A stretch of 64,000 nucleotides of DNA from contig NC_134510.1 in NCBI RefSeq assembly GCF_027942865.1, positions 11,498,743 through 11,562,742 of the forward strand, read 5' to 3'. The notes below the pieces were generated by a model. It was not told where the DNA came from and ran no database searches. It saw only the letters and a list, made by a program, of their open reading frames with translations. The first letter of the stretch is position 1; every line of letters begins with the position of its first letter. Positions 18,601 to 33,600 of this stretch are shown here, in pieces. The position numbers and the translations under genes are program-made. The DNA is from Odontesthes bonariensis (Eukaryota; Chordata; Actinopteri; Atheriniformes; Atherinopsidae).

Positions 18601-21600
18601 TGTGATTCCGAGCTGCAGGACTTTCAGGTTAAGTTTGAAGTTCCGTGAGAGGATTCTTAGCTTTGTGGCCACAGCCCAGAGGAATTCAATGATCGCCATG
18701 GTTCCCTCCTCAGAAGCATCATCGCAGCATCATTTAAAAACAATCATAAACACCATCAGTCTACACAACTTTTTTTCTTCACATTTCACTCCACCAGTTG
18801 TGGAAGATTCTAACTTCTGCTGAGGACTTGTTGCATCCCAACATAAAGAAAACACTCTCAGAAACCCAGAAAAGTGGAACAACATACTTCCAACAGGAAA
18901 AATATCAGGTTTGAGAAATGTCAAAGTCTGCACTCTTTTCTAAAGTTTCCACTGAGAAGATTTTGAAAAAGTTCATAGTCACTCATATTCAAATGACCAA
19001 AAACCTCTGAAATAAACACTTCCCACCTTCAGCTTAAAGGCAAAGTATGCTGAAGTCAGGTTTAAACTCGTTTCAAAAGAAAAAACAGCATCCAAACATT
19101 AGCTCTTCTCAAATTGGACTAAGTGTAGAACAGGGTCTTTTTTTTTAATGAATCAATCTTTTTTATAGTTACACATAGAAATTGGTATGAAGAGTTGAAC
19201 ATTAAATCATATATATTCATTTATACAGCTGATAAAACTATTCACAGGACAGAAGTCCTCAGCTTCCTGCTGGGACACATAGTCACATGTAAAGGTAATG
19301 TGTAAATTGTGGAAAAACAATCACTGTAATGTTATCTTTTTCAATTTGGGATTAGAAAGGCATTCTTTCTTGTTTGAATTGAATTGAATCCTAACTCAAA
19401 GACTGTCCTTTATCCAAATAAGGTACCAACTCCCTGTCAAAAGATTACATTTGACCCCTAACCATGATCATTTCCTAAGCCTCGCTAAGAAGTCTGGATT
19501 TTTAAAGTCCCAACCCTGCCTTATTGGCTAAACCTAAACAGGAAGTGACAAAGTTCCATCCTAATGTGTTGTGTTTACATGTGAACAAGACCACAAGTAA
19601 AATGAACATTACTTTTATGTGCGTCTGTAAGTGATTATGGTACAGAGAGGCCAGTTATTTCAAAGTAAAAGCTTAAGATCTGTCATATTTAGGAGCACTT
19701 TCACATGTGACTGTGTGGGTTTTTTTTATCTTTCTTTGCTCAGAGGTGCTGTGATATTCAGGCTCAATAATTACTCTTAAACTGTGATTCCGAGCTGCAG
19801 GACTTTCAGGTTAAGTTTGCAGTTCCGTGAGAGGATTCTTAGCTTTGTGGCCACAGCCCAGAGGAATTCAATGATCGCCATGGTTCCCTCCTCAGAAGCA
19901 TCATCGCAGCATCATTTAAAAACAATCATAAACACCATCAGTCTACACAACTTTTTTTCTTCACATTTCACTCCACCAGTTGTGGAAGATTCTAACTTCT
20001 GCTGAGGACTTGTTGCATCCCAACATGAAGAAAACACTCTCAGAAACCCAGAAAAGTGGAACAACATACTTCCAACAGGAAAAATATCAGGTTTGAGAAA
20101 TGTCAAAGTCTGCACTCTTTTCTAAAGTTTCCACTGAGAAGATTTTGAAAAAGTTCATAGTCACTCATATTCAAATGACCAAAAATCTCTGAAATAAACA
20201 CTTCCCACCTTCAGCTTAAAGGCAAAGTATGCTGAAGTCAGGTTTAAACTCGTTTCAAAAGAAAAAACAGCATCCAAACATTAGCTCTTCTCAAATTGGA
20301 CTAAGTGTAGAACAGGGTCTTTTTTTTTAATGAATCAATCTTTTTTATAGTTACACATAGAAATTGGTATGAAGAGTTGAACATTAAATCATATATATTC
20401 ATTTATACAGCTGATAAAACTATTCACAGGACAGAAGTCCTCAGCTTCCTGCTGGGACACATAGTCACATGTAAAGGTAATGTGTAAATTGTGGAAAAAC
20501 AATCACTGTAATGTTATCTTTTTCAATTTGGGATTAGAAAGGCATTCTTTCTTGTTTGAATTGAATTGAATCCTAACTCAAAGACTGTCCTTTATCCAAA
20601 TAAGGTACCAACTCCCTGTCAAAAGATTACATTTGACCCCTAACCATGATCATTTCCTAAGCCTCGCTAAGAAGTCTGGATTTTTAAAGTCCCAACCCTG
20701 CCTTATTGGCTAAACCTAAACAGGAAGTGACAAAGTTCCATCCTAATGTGTTGTGTTTACATGTGAACAAGACCACAAGTAAAATGGACACTACTTTTAT
20801 GTGCGTCTGTAAGTGATTATGGTACAGAGAGGCCAGTTATTTCAAAGTAAAAGCTTAAGATCTGTCATATTTAGGAGCACTTTCACATGTGACTGTGTGG
20901 GTTTTTCCTTTGATCAGCTATCACAGTCTTGAAAAGCAGGTGTCCTGCCCAACAATTGGGTCAGCCCCACTGTCTCATAAGATGAGTTTTTTTTTTATCT
21001 TTCTTTGCTCAGAGGTGCTGTGATATTCAGGCTCAATAATTACGCTTAAACTATGATTCCGAGCTGCAGGACTTTCAGGTTAAGTTTGCATCTCCGTGAG
21101 AGGATTCTTAGCTTTCTGGCCACAGCCCAGAGGAATTCCATGATCGCCATGGTTCCCTCCTCAGAAGCATCATCGCAGCATCATTTAAAAACAAACATAA
21201 ACACCATCAGTCTACACAACTTTTTTTCTTCACTTTTCACTCCACCAGTTGTGGAAGATTCTAACTTCTGCTGAGGACTTGTTGCATCCAAACATGAATA
21301 AAACACTCTCAGAAACCCAGAAAAGTGGAACAACATACTTCCAACAGGAAAAATATCAGGTTTGAAAAATGTCAAAGTCTGCACTCTTTTCTAAAGTTTC
21401 CACTGAGAAGATTTTGAAAAAGTTCATAGTCACTCATATTCAAATGACCAAAAACCTCTGAAATAAACACTTCCCACCTTCAGCTTAAAGGCAAAGTATG
21501 CTGAAGTCAGGTTTAAACTCGTTTCAAAAGAAAAAACAGCATCCAAACATTAGCTCTTCTCAAATTGGACTAAGTGTAGAACAGGGTCTTTTTTTTTAAT

Positions 21601-24600
21601 GAATCAATCTTTTTTATAGTTACACATAGAAATTGGTATGAAGAGTTGAACATTAAATCATATATATTCATTTATACAGCTGATAAAACTATTCACAGGA
21701 CAGAAGTCCTCAGCTTCCTGCTGGGACACATAGTCACATGTAAAGGTAATGTGTAAATTGTGGAAAAAAAATCACTGTAATGTTATCTTTTTCAATTTGG
21801 GATTAGAAAGGCATTCTTTCTTGTTTGAATTGAATTGAATCCTAACTCAAAGACTGTCCTTTATCCAAATAAGGTACCAACTCCCTGTCAAAAGATTACA
21901 TTTGACCCCTAACCATGATCATTTCCTAAGCCTCGCTAAGAAGTCTGGATTTTTAAAGTCCCAACCCTGCCTTATTGGCTAAACCTAAACAGGAAGTGAC
22001 AAAGTTCCATCCTAATGTGTTGTGTTTACATGTGAACAAGACCACAAGTAAAATGAACACTACTTTTATGTGCGTCTGTAAGTGATTATGATACAGAGAG
22101 GCCAGTTATTTCAAAGTAAAAGCTTAAGATCTGTCATATTTAGGAGCACTTTCACATGTGACTGTGTGGGTTTTTCCTTTGATCAGCTATCACAGTCTTG
22201 AAAAGCAGGTGTCCTGCCCAACAATTGGGTCAGCTCCACTGTCTCATAAGATGAGTTTTTTTTTATCTTTCTTTGCTCAGAGGTGCTGTGATATTCAGGC
22301 TCAATAATTACTCTTAAACTATGATTCCGAGCTGCAGGACTTTCAGGTTAAGTTTGCAGTTCCGTGAGAGGATTCTTAGCTTTCTGGCCACAGCCCAGAG
22401 GAATTCCATGATCGCCATGGTTCACTCCTCAGAAGCATCATCGCAGCATCATTTAAAAACAAACATAAACACCATCAGTGTACACAACTTTTTTTCTTCA
22501 CTTTTCACTCCACCAGTTGTGGAAGATTCTAACTTCTGCTGAGGACTTGTTGCATCCCAACATGAAGAAAACACTCTCAGAAACCCAGAAAAGTGGAACA
22601 ACATACTTCCAACAGGAAAAATATCAGGTTTGAGAAATGTCAAAGTCTGCACTCTTTTCTAAAGTTTCCACTGAGAAGATTTTGAAAAAGTTCATAGTCA
22701 CTCATATTCAAATGACCAAAAACCTCTGAAATAAACACTTCCCACCTTCAGCTTAAAGGCAAAGTATGCTGAAGTCAGGTTTAAACTCGTTTCAAAAGAA
22801 AAAACAGCATCCAAACATTAGCTCTTCTCAAATTGGACTAAGTGTAGAACAGGGTCTTTTTTTTTAATGAATCAATCTTTTTTATAGTTACACATAGAAA
22901 TTGGTATGAAGAGTTGAACATTAAATCATATATATTCATTTATACAGCTGATAAAACTATTCACAGGACAGAAGTCCTCAGCTTCCTGCTGGGACACATA
23001 GTCACATGTAAAGGTAATGTGTAAATTGTGGAAAAACAATCACTGTAATGTTATCTTTTTCAATTTGGGATTAGAAAGGCATTCTTTCTTGTTTGAATTG
23101 AATTGAATCCTAACTCAAAGACTGTCCTTTATCCAAATAAGGTACCAACTCCCTGTCAAAAGATTACATTTGACCCCTAACCATGATCATTTCCTAAGCC
23201 TCGCTAAGAAGTCTGGATTTTTAAAGTCCCAACCCTGCCTTATTGGCTAAACCTAAACAGGAAGTGACAAAGTTCCATCCTAATGTGTTGTGTTTACATG
23301 TGAACAAGACCACAAGTAAAATGAACACTACTTTTATGTGTGTCTGTAAGTGATTATGGTACAGAGAGGCCAGTTATTTCAAAGTAAAAGCTTAAGATCT
23401 GTCATATTTAGGAGCACTTTCACATGTGACTGTGTGGGTTTTTCCTTTGATCAGCTATCACAGTCTTGAAAAGCAGGTGTCCTGCCCAACTATTTGGGTC
23501 AGCCCCACTGTCTCATAAGATGAGTTTTTTTTTTATCTTTCTTTGCTCAGAGGTGCTGTGATATTCAGGCTTAATAATTACTCTTAAACTATGATTCCGA
23601 GCTGCAGGACTTTCAGGTTAAGTTTGCAGTTCCGTGAGAGGATTCTTAGCTTTGTGGCCACAGCCCAGAGGAATTCCATGATCGCCATGGTTCCCTCCTC
23701 AGAAGCATCATCGCAGCATCATTTAAAAACAAACATAAACACCATCAGTCTACACAACTTTTTTTCTTCACTTTTCACTCCACCAGTTGTGGAAGATTCT
23801 AACTTCTGCTGAGGACTTGTTGCATCCCAACATGAAGAAAACACTCTCAGAAACCCAGAAAAGTGGAACAACATACTTCCAACAGGAAAAATATCAGGTT
23901 TGAGAAATGTCAAAGTCTGCACTCTTTTCTAAAGTTTCCACTGAGAAGATTTTGAAAAAGTTCATAGTCACTCATATTCAAATGACCAAAAACTTCTGAA
24001 ATAAACACTTCCCACCTTCAGCTTAAAGGCAAAGTATGCTGAAGTCAGGTTTAAACTCGTTTCAAAAGAAAAAACAGCATCCAAACATTAGCTCTTCTCA
24101 AATTGGACTAAGTGTAGAACAGGGTCTTTTTTTTTAATGAATCAATCTTTTTTATAGTTACACATAGAAATTGGTATGAAGAGTTGAACATTAAATCATA
24201 TATATTCATTTATACAGCTGATAAAACTATTCACAGGACAGAAGTCCTCAGCTTCCTGCTGGGACACATAGTCACATGTAAAGGTAATGTGTAAATTGTG
24301 GAAAAACAATCACTGTAATGTTATCTTTTTCAATTTGGGATTAGAAAGGCATTCTTTCTTGTCTGAATTGAATTGAATCCTAACTCAAAGACTGTCCTTT
24401 ATCCAAATAAGGTACCAACTCCCTGTCAAAAGATTACATTTGACCCCTAACCATGATCATTTCCTAAGCCTCGCTAAGAAGTCTGGATTTTTAAAGTCCC
24501 AACCCTGCGTTATTGGCTAAACCTAAACAGGAAGTGACAAAGTTCCATCCTAATGTGTTGTGTTTACATGTGAACAAGACCACAAGTAAAATGAACACTA

Positions 24601-27600
24601 CTTTTATGTGTGTCTGTAAGTGATTATGGTACAGAGAGGCCAGTTATTTCAAAGTAAAAGCTTAAGATCTGTCATATTTAGGAGCACTTTCACATGTGAC
24701 TGTGTGGGTTTTTCCTTTGATCAGCTATCACAGTCTTGAAAAGCAGGTGTCCTGCCCAACAATTGGGTCAGCCCCACTGTCTCATAAGATGAGTTTTTTT
24801 TTTATCTTTCTTTGCTCAGAGGTGCTGTGATATTCAGGCTCAATAATTACTCTTAAACTGTGATTCCGAGCTGCAGGACTTTCAGGTTAAGTTTGCAGTT
24901 CCGTGAGAGGATTCTTAGCTTTGTGGCCACAGCCCAGAGGAATCCAATGATCGCCATGGTTCCCTCCTCAGAAGCATCATCGCAGCATCATTTAAAAACA
25001 ATCATAAACACCATCAGTCTACACAACTTTTTTTCTTCACATTTCACTCCACCAGTTGTGGAAGATTCTAACTTCTGCTGAGGACTTGTTGCATCCCAAC
25101 ATGAAGAAAACACTCTCAGAAACCCAGAAAAGTGGAACAACATACTTCCAACAGGAAAAATATCAGGTTTGAGAAATGTCAAAGTCTGCACTCTTTTCTA
25201 AAGTTTCCACTGAGAAGATTTTGAAAAAGTTCATAGTCACTCATATTCAAATGACCAAAAACCTCTGAAATAAACACTTCCCACCTTCAGCTTAAAGGCA
25301 AAGTATGCTGAAGTAAGGTTTAAACTCATTTCAAAAGAAAAATCAGCATCCAAACATTAGCTCTTCTCAAATTGGACTAAGTGTAGAACAGGGTCTTTTT
25401 TTTTAATGAATCAATCTTTTTTATAGTTACACATAGAAATTGGTATGAAGAGTTGAACATTAAATCATATATATTCATTTATACAGCTGATAAAACTATT
25501 CACAGGACAGAAGTCCTCAGCTTCCTGCTGGGACACATAGTCACATGTAAAGGTAATGTGTAAATTGTGGAAAAACAATCACTGTAATGTTATCTTTTTC
25601 AATTTGGGATTAGAAAGGCATTCTTTCTTGTTTGAATTGAATTGAATCCTAACTCAAAGACTGTCCTTTATCCAAATAAGGTACCAACTCCCTGTCAAAA
25701 GATTACATTTGACCCCTAACCATGATCATTTCCTAAGCCTCGCTAAGAAGTCTGGATTTTTAAAGTCCCAACCCTGCCTTATTGGCTAAACCTAAACAGG
25801 AAGTGACAAAGTTCCATCCTAATGTGTTGTGTTTACATGTGAACAAGACCACAAGTAAAATGAACACTACTTTTATGTGCGTCTGTAAGTGATTATGGTA
25901 CAGAGAGGCCAGTTATTTCAAAGTAAAAGCTTAAGATCTGTCATATTTAGGAGCACTTTCACATGTGACTGTGTGGGTTTTTCCTTTGATCAGCTATCAC
26001 AGTCTTGAAAAGCAGGTGTCCTGCCCAACAATTGGGTCAGCCCCACTGTCTCATAAGATGAGTTTTTTTTTTTTATCTTTCTTTGCTCAGAGGTGCTGTG
26101 ATATTCAGGCTCAATAATTACTCTTAAACTATGATTCCGAGCTGAAGGACTTTCAGGTTAAGTTTGCAGTTCCGTGAGAGGATTCTTAGCTTTCTGGCCA
26201 CAGCCCAGAGGAATTCCATGATCGCCATGGTTCCCTCCTCAGAAGCATCATCGCAGCATCATTTAAAAACAATCATAAACACCATCAGTCTACACAACTT
26301 TTTTTCTTCACATTTCACTCCACCAGTTGTGGAAGATTCTAACTTCTGCTGAGGACTTGTTGCATCCCAACATGAAGAAAACACTCTCAGAAACCCAGAA
26401 AAGTGGAACAACATACTTCCAACAGGAAAAATATCAGGTTTGAGAAATGTCAAAGTCTGCACTCTTTTCTAAAGTTTCCACTGAGAAGATTTTGAAAAAG
26501 TTCATAGTCACTCATATTCAAATGACCAAAAACCTCTGAAATAAACACTTCCCACCTTCAGCTTAAAGGCAAAGTATGCTGAAGTCAGGTTTAAACTCGT
26601 TTCAAAAGAAAAAACAGCATCCAAACATTAGCTCTTCTCAAATTGGACTAAGTGTAGAACAGGGTCTTTTTTTTTAATGAATCAATCTTTTTTATAGTTA
26701 CACATAGAAATTGGTATGAAGAGTTGAACATTAAATCATATATATTCATTTATACAGCTGATAAAACTATTCACAGGACAGAAGTCCTCAGCTTCCTGCT
26801 GGGACACATAGTCACATGTAAAGGTAATGTGTAAATTGTGGAAAAACAATCACTGTAATGTTATCTTTTTCAATTTGGGATTAGAAAGGCATTCTTTCTT
26901 GTTTGAATTGAATTGAATCCTAACTCAAAGACTGTCCTTTATCCAAATAAGGTACCAACTCCCTGTCAAAAGATTACATTTGACCCCTAACCATGATCAT
27001 TTCCTAAGCCTCGCTAAGAAGTCTGGATTTTTAAAGTCCCAACCCTGCCTTATTGGCTAAACCTAAACAGGAAGTGACAAAGTTCCATCCTAATGTGTTG
27101 TGTTTACATGTGAACAAGACCACAAGTAAAATGAACACTACTTTTATGTGCGTCTGTAAGTGATTATGGTACAGAGAGGCCAGTTATTTCAAAGTAAAAG
27201 CTTAAGATCTGTCATATTTAGGAGCACTTTCACATGTGACTGTGTGGGTTTTTCCTTTGATCAGCTATCACAGTCTTGAAAAGCAGGTGTCCTGCCCAAC
27301 AATTGGGTCAGCCCCACTGTCTCATAAGATGAGTTTTTTTTTTTTATCTTTCTTTGCTCAGAGGTGCTGTGATATTCAGGCTCAATAATTACTCTTAAAC
27401 TATGATTCCGAGCTGAAGGACTTTCAGGTTAAGTTTGCAGTTCCGTGAGAGGATTCTTAGCTTTCTGGCCACAGCCCAGAGGAATTCCATGATCGCCATG
27501 GTTCCCTCCTCAGAAGCATCATCGCAGCATCATTTAAAAACAATCATAAACACCATCAGTCTACACAACTTTTTTTCTTCACATTTCACTCCACCAGTTG

Positions 27601-30600
27601 TGGAAGATTCTAACTTCTGCTGAGGACTTGTTGCATCCCAACATGAAGAAAACACTCTCAGAAACCCAGAAAAGTGGAACAACATACTTCCAACAGGAAA
27701 AATATCAGGTTTGAGAAATGTCAAAGTCTGCACTCTTTTCTAAAGTTTCCACTGAGAAGATTTTGAAAAAGTTCATAGTCACTCATATTCAAATGACCAA
27801 AAACCTCTGAAATAAACACTTCCCACCTTCAGCTTAAAGGCAAAGTATGCTGAAGTCAGGTTTAAACTCGTTTCAAAAGAAAAAACAGCATCCAAACATT
27901 AGCTCTTCTCAAATTGGACTAAGTGTAGAACAGGGTCTTTTTTTTTTAATGAATCAATCTTTTTTATAGTTACACATAGAAATTGGTATGAAGAGTTGAA
28001 CATTAAATCATATATATTCATTTATACAGCTGATAAAACTATTCACAGGACAGAAGTCCTCAGCTTCCTGCTGGGACACATAGTCACATGTAAAGGTAAT
28101 GTGTAAATTGTGGAAAAACAATCACTGTAATGTTATCTTTTTCAATTTGGGATTAGAAAGGCATTCTTTCTTGTCTGAATTGAATTGAATCCTAACTCAA
28201 AGACTGTCCTTTATCCAAATAAGGTACCAACTCCCTGTCAAAAGATTACATTTGACCCCTAACCATGATCATTTCCTAAGCCTCGCTAAGAAGTCTGGAT
28301 TTTTAAAGTCCCAACCCTGCCTTATTGGCTAAACCTAAACAGGAAGTGACAAAGTTCCATCCTAATGTGTTGTGTTTACATGTGAACAAGACCACAAGTA
28401 AAATGAACACTACTTTTATGTGTGTCTGTAAGTGATTATGGTACAGAGAGGCCAGTTATTTCAAAGTAAAAGCTTAAGATCTGTCATATTTAGGAGCACT
28501 TTCACATGTGACTGTGTGGGTTTTTCCTTTGATCAGCTATCACAGTCTTGAAAAGCAGGTGTCCTGCCCAACAATTGGGTCAGCCCCACTGTCTCATAAG
28601 ATGAGTTTTTTTTTTATCTTTCTTTGCTCAGAGGTGCTGTGATATTCAGGCTCAATAATTACTCTTAAACTGTGATTCCGAGCTGCAGGACTTTCAGGTT
28701 AAGTTTGCAGTTCCGTGAGAGGATTCTTAGCTTTGTGGCCACAGCCCAGAGGAATCCAATGATCGCCATGGTTCCCTCCTCAGAAGCATTATCGCAGCAT
28801 CATTTAAAAACAATCATAAACACCATCAGTCTACACAACTTTTTTTCTTCACATTTCACTCCACCAGTTGTGGAAGATTCTAACTTCTGCTGAGGACTTG
28901 TTGCATCCCAACATGAAGAAAACACTCTCAGAAACCCAGAAAAGTGGAACAACATACTTCCAACAGGAAAAATATCAGGTTTGAGAAATGTCAAAGTCTG
29001 CACTCTTTTCTAAAGTTTCCACTGAGAAGATTTTGAAAAAGTTCATAGTCACTCATATTCAAATGACCAAAAACCTCTGAAATAAACACTTCCCACCTTC
29101 AGCTTAAAGGCAAAGTATGCTGAAGTCAGGTTTAAACTCATTTCAAAAGAAAAATCAGCATCCAAACATTAGCTCTTCTCAAATTGGACTAAGTGTAGAA
29201 CAGGGTCTTTTTTTTTAATGAATCAATCTTTTTTATAGTTACACATAGAAATTGGTATGAAGAGTTGAACATTAAATCATATATATTCATTTATACAGCT
29301 GATAAAACTATTCACAGGACAGAAGTCCTCAGCTTCCTGCTGGGACACATAGTCACATGTAAAGGTAATGTGTAAATTGTGGAAAAACAATCACTGTAAT
29401 GTTATCTTTTTCAATTTGGGATTAGAAAGGCATTCTTTCTTGTTTGAATTGAATTGAATCCTAACTCAAAGACTGTCCTTTATCCAAATAAGGTACCAAC
29501 TCCCTGTCAAAAGATTACATTTGACCCCTAACCATGATCATTTCCTAAGCCTCGCTAAGAAGTCTGGATTTTTAAAGTCCCAACCCTGCCTTATTGGCTA
29601 AACCTAAACAGGAAGTGACAAAGTTCCATCCTAATGTGTTGTGTTTACATGTGAACAAGACCACAAGTAAAATGAACACTACTTTTATGTGCGTCTGTAA
29701 GTGATTATGGTACAGAGAGGCCAGTTATTTCAAAGTAAAAGCTTAAGATCTGTCATATTTAGGAGCACTTTCACATGTGACTGTGTGGGTTTTTCCTTTG
29801 ATCAGCTATCACAGTCTTGAAAAGCAGGTGTCCTGCCCAACAATTGGGTCAGCCCCACTGTCTCATAAGATGAGTTTTTTTTTTTATCTTTCTTTGCTCA
29901 GAGGTGCTGTGATATTCAGGCTCAATAATTACTCTTAAACTGTGATTCCGAGCTGCAGGACTTTCAGGTTAAGTTTGCAGTTCCGTGAGAGGATTCTTAG
30001 CTTTCTGGCCACAGCCCAGAGGAATTCCATGATCGCCATGGTTCCCTCCTCAGAAGCATCATCGCAGCATCATTTAAAAACAATCATAAACACCATCAGT
30101 CTACACAACTTTTTTTCTTCACTTTTCACTCCACCAGTTGTGGAAGATTCTAACTTCTGCTGAGGACTTGTTGCATCCCAACATGAAGAAAACACTCTCA
30201 GAAACCCAGAAAAGTGGAGCAACATACTTCCAACAGGAAAAATATCAGGTTTGAGAAATGTCAAAGTCTGCACTCTTTTCTAAAGTTTCCACTGAGAAGA
30301 TTTTGAAAAAGTTCATAGTCACTCATATTCAAATGACCAAAAACCTCTGAAATAAACACTTCCCACCTTCAGCTTAAAGGCAAAGTATGCTGAAGTCAGG
30401 TTTAAACTCGTTTCAAAAGAAAAAACAGCATCCAAACATTAGCTCTTCTCAAATTGGACTAAGTGTAGAACAGGGTCTTTTTTTTTAATGAATCAATCTT
30501 TTTTATAGTTACACATAGAAATTGGTATGAAGAGTTGAACATTAAATCATATATATTCATTTATACAGCTGATAAAACTATTCACAGGACAGAAGTCCTC

Positions 30601-33600
30601 AGCTTCCTGCTGGGACACATAGTCACATGTAAAGGTAATGTGTAAATTGTGGAAAAACAATCACTGTAATGTTATCTTTTTCAATTTGGGATTAGAAAGG
30701 CATTCTTTCTTGTTTGAATTGAATTGAATCCTAACTCAAAGACTGTCCTTTATCCAAATAAGGTACCAACTCCCTGTCAAAAGATTACATTTGACCCCTA
30801 ACCATGATCATTTCCTAAGCCTCGCTAAGAAGTCTGGATTTTTAAAGTCCCAACCCTGCCTTATTGGCTAAACCTAAACAGGAAGTGACAAAGTTCCATC
30901 CTAATGTGTTGTGTTTACATGTGAACAAGACCACAAGTAAAATGAACACTACTTTTATGTGCGTCTGTAAGTGATTATGGTACAGAGAGGCCAGTTATTT
31001 CAAAGTAAAAGCTTAAGATCTGTCATATTTAGGAGCACTTTCACATGTGACTGTGTGGGTTTTTCCTTTGATCAGCTATCACAGTCTTGAAAAGCAGGTG
31101 TCCTGCCCAACAATTGGGTCAGCCCCACTGTCTCATAAGATGAGTTTTTTTTTTTTATCTTTCTTTGCTCAGAGGTGCTGTGATATTCAGGCTCAATAAT
31201 TACTCTTAAACTATGATTCCGAGCTGAAGGACTTTCAGGTTAAGTTTGCAGTTCCGTGAGAGGATTCTTAGCTTTCTGGCCACAGCCCAGAGGAATTCCA
31301 TGATCGCCATGGTTCCCTCCTCAGAAGCATCATCGCAGCATCATTTAAAAACAATCATAAACACCATCAGTCTACACAACTTTTTTTCTTCACATTTCAC
31401 TCCACCAGTTGTGGAAGATTCTAACTTCTGCTGAGGACTTGTTGCATCCCAACATGAAGAAAACACTCTCAGAAACCCAGAAAAGTGGAACAACATACTT
31501 CCAACAGGAAAAATATCAGGTTTGAGAAATGTCAAAGTCTGCACTCTTTTCTAAAGTTTCCACTGAGAAGATTTTGAAAAAGTTCATAGTCACTCATATT
31601 CAAATGACCAAAAACCTCTGAAATAAACACTTCCCACCTTCAGCTTAAAGGCAAAGTATGCTGAAGTCAGGTTTAAACTCGTTTCAAAAGAAAAAACAGC
31701 ATCCAAACATTAGCTCTTCTCAAATTGGACTAAGTGTAGAACAGGGTCTTTTTTTTTAATGAATCAATCTTTTTTATAGTTACACATAGAAATTGGTATG
31801 AAGAGTTGAACATTAAATCATATATATTCATTTATACAGCTGATAAAACTATTCACAGGACAGAAGTCCTCAGCTTCCTGCTGGGACACATAGTCACATG
31901 TAAAGGTAATGTGTAAATTGTGGAAAAACAATCACTGTAATGTTATCTTTTTCAATTTGGGATTAGAAAGGCATTCTTTCTTGTTTGAATTGAATTGAAT
32001 CCTAACTCAAAGACTGTCCTTTATCCAAATAAGGTACCAACTCCCTGTCAAAAGATTACATTTGACCCCTAACCATGATCATTTCCTAAGCCTCGCTAAG
32101 AAGTCTGGATTTTTAAAGTCCCAACCCTGCCTTATTGGCTAAACCTAAACAGGAAGTGACAAAGTTCCATCCTAATGTGTTGTGTTTACATGTGAACAAG
32201 ACCACAAGTAAAATGAACACTACTTTTATGTGCGTCTGTAAGTGATTATGGTACAGAGAGGCCAGTTATTTCAAAGTAAAAGCTTAAGATCTGTCATATT
32301 TAGGAGCACTTTCACATGTGACTGTGTGGGTTTTTCCTTTGATCAGCTATCACAGTCTTGAAAAGCAGGTGTCCTGCCCAACAATTGGGTCAGCCCCACT
32401 GTCTCATAAGATGAGTTTTTTTTTTTTATCTTTCTTTGCTCAGAGGTGCTGTGATATTCAGGCTCAGTAATTACTCTTAAACTATGATTCCGAGCTGAAG
32501 GACTTTCAGGTTAAGTTTGCAGTTCCGTGAGAGGATTCTTAGCTTTCTGGCCACAGCCCAGAGGAATTCCATGATCGCCATGGTTCCCTCCTCAGAAGCA
32601 TCATCGCAGCATCATTTAAAAACAATCATAAACACCATCAGTCTACACAACTTTTTTTCTTCACATTTCACTCCACCAGTTGTGGAAGATTCTAACTTCT
32701 GCTGAGGACTTGTTGCATCCCAACATGAAGAAAACACTCTCAGAAACCCAGAAAAGTGGAACAACATACTTCCAACAGGAAAAATATCAGGTTTGAGAAA
32801 TGTCAAAGTCTGCACTCTTTTCTAAAGTTTCCACTGAGAAGATTTTGAAAAAGTTCATAGTCACTCATATTCAAATGACCAAAAACCTCTGAAATAAACA
32901 CTTCCCACCTTCAGCTTAAAGGCAAAGTATGCTGAAGTCAGGTTTAAACTCGTTTCAAAAGAAAAAACAGCATCCAAACATTAGCTCTTCTCAAATTGGA
33001 CTAAGTGTAGAACAGGGTCTTTTTTTTTAATGAATCAATCTTTTTTATAGTTACACATAGAAATTGGTATGAAGAGTTGAAAATTAAATCATATATATTC
33101 ATTTATACAGCTGATAAAACTATTCACAGGACAGAAGTCCTCAGCTTCCTGCTGGGACACATAGTCACATGTAAAGGTAATGTGTAAATTGTGGAAAAAC
33201 AATCACTGTAATGTTATCTTTTTCAATTTGGGATTAGAAAGGCATTCTTTCTTGTTTGAATTGAATTGAATCCTAACTCAAAGACTGTCCTTTATCCAAA
33301 TAAGGTACCAACTCCCTGTCAAAAGATTACATTTGACCCCTAACCATGATCATTTCCTAAGCCTCGCTAAGAAGTCTGGATTTTTAAAGTCCCAACCCTG
33401 CCTTATTGGCTAAACCTAAACAGGAAGTGACAAAGTTCCATCCTAATGTGTTGTGTTTACATGTGAACAAGACCACAAGTAAAATGAACACTACTTTTAT
33501 GTGCGTCTGTAAGTGATTATGGTACAGAGAGGCCAGTTATTTCAAAGTAAAAGCTTAAGATCTGTCATATTTAGGAGCACTTTCACATGTGACTGTGTGG

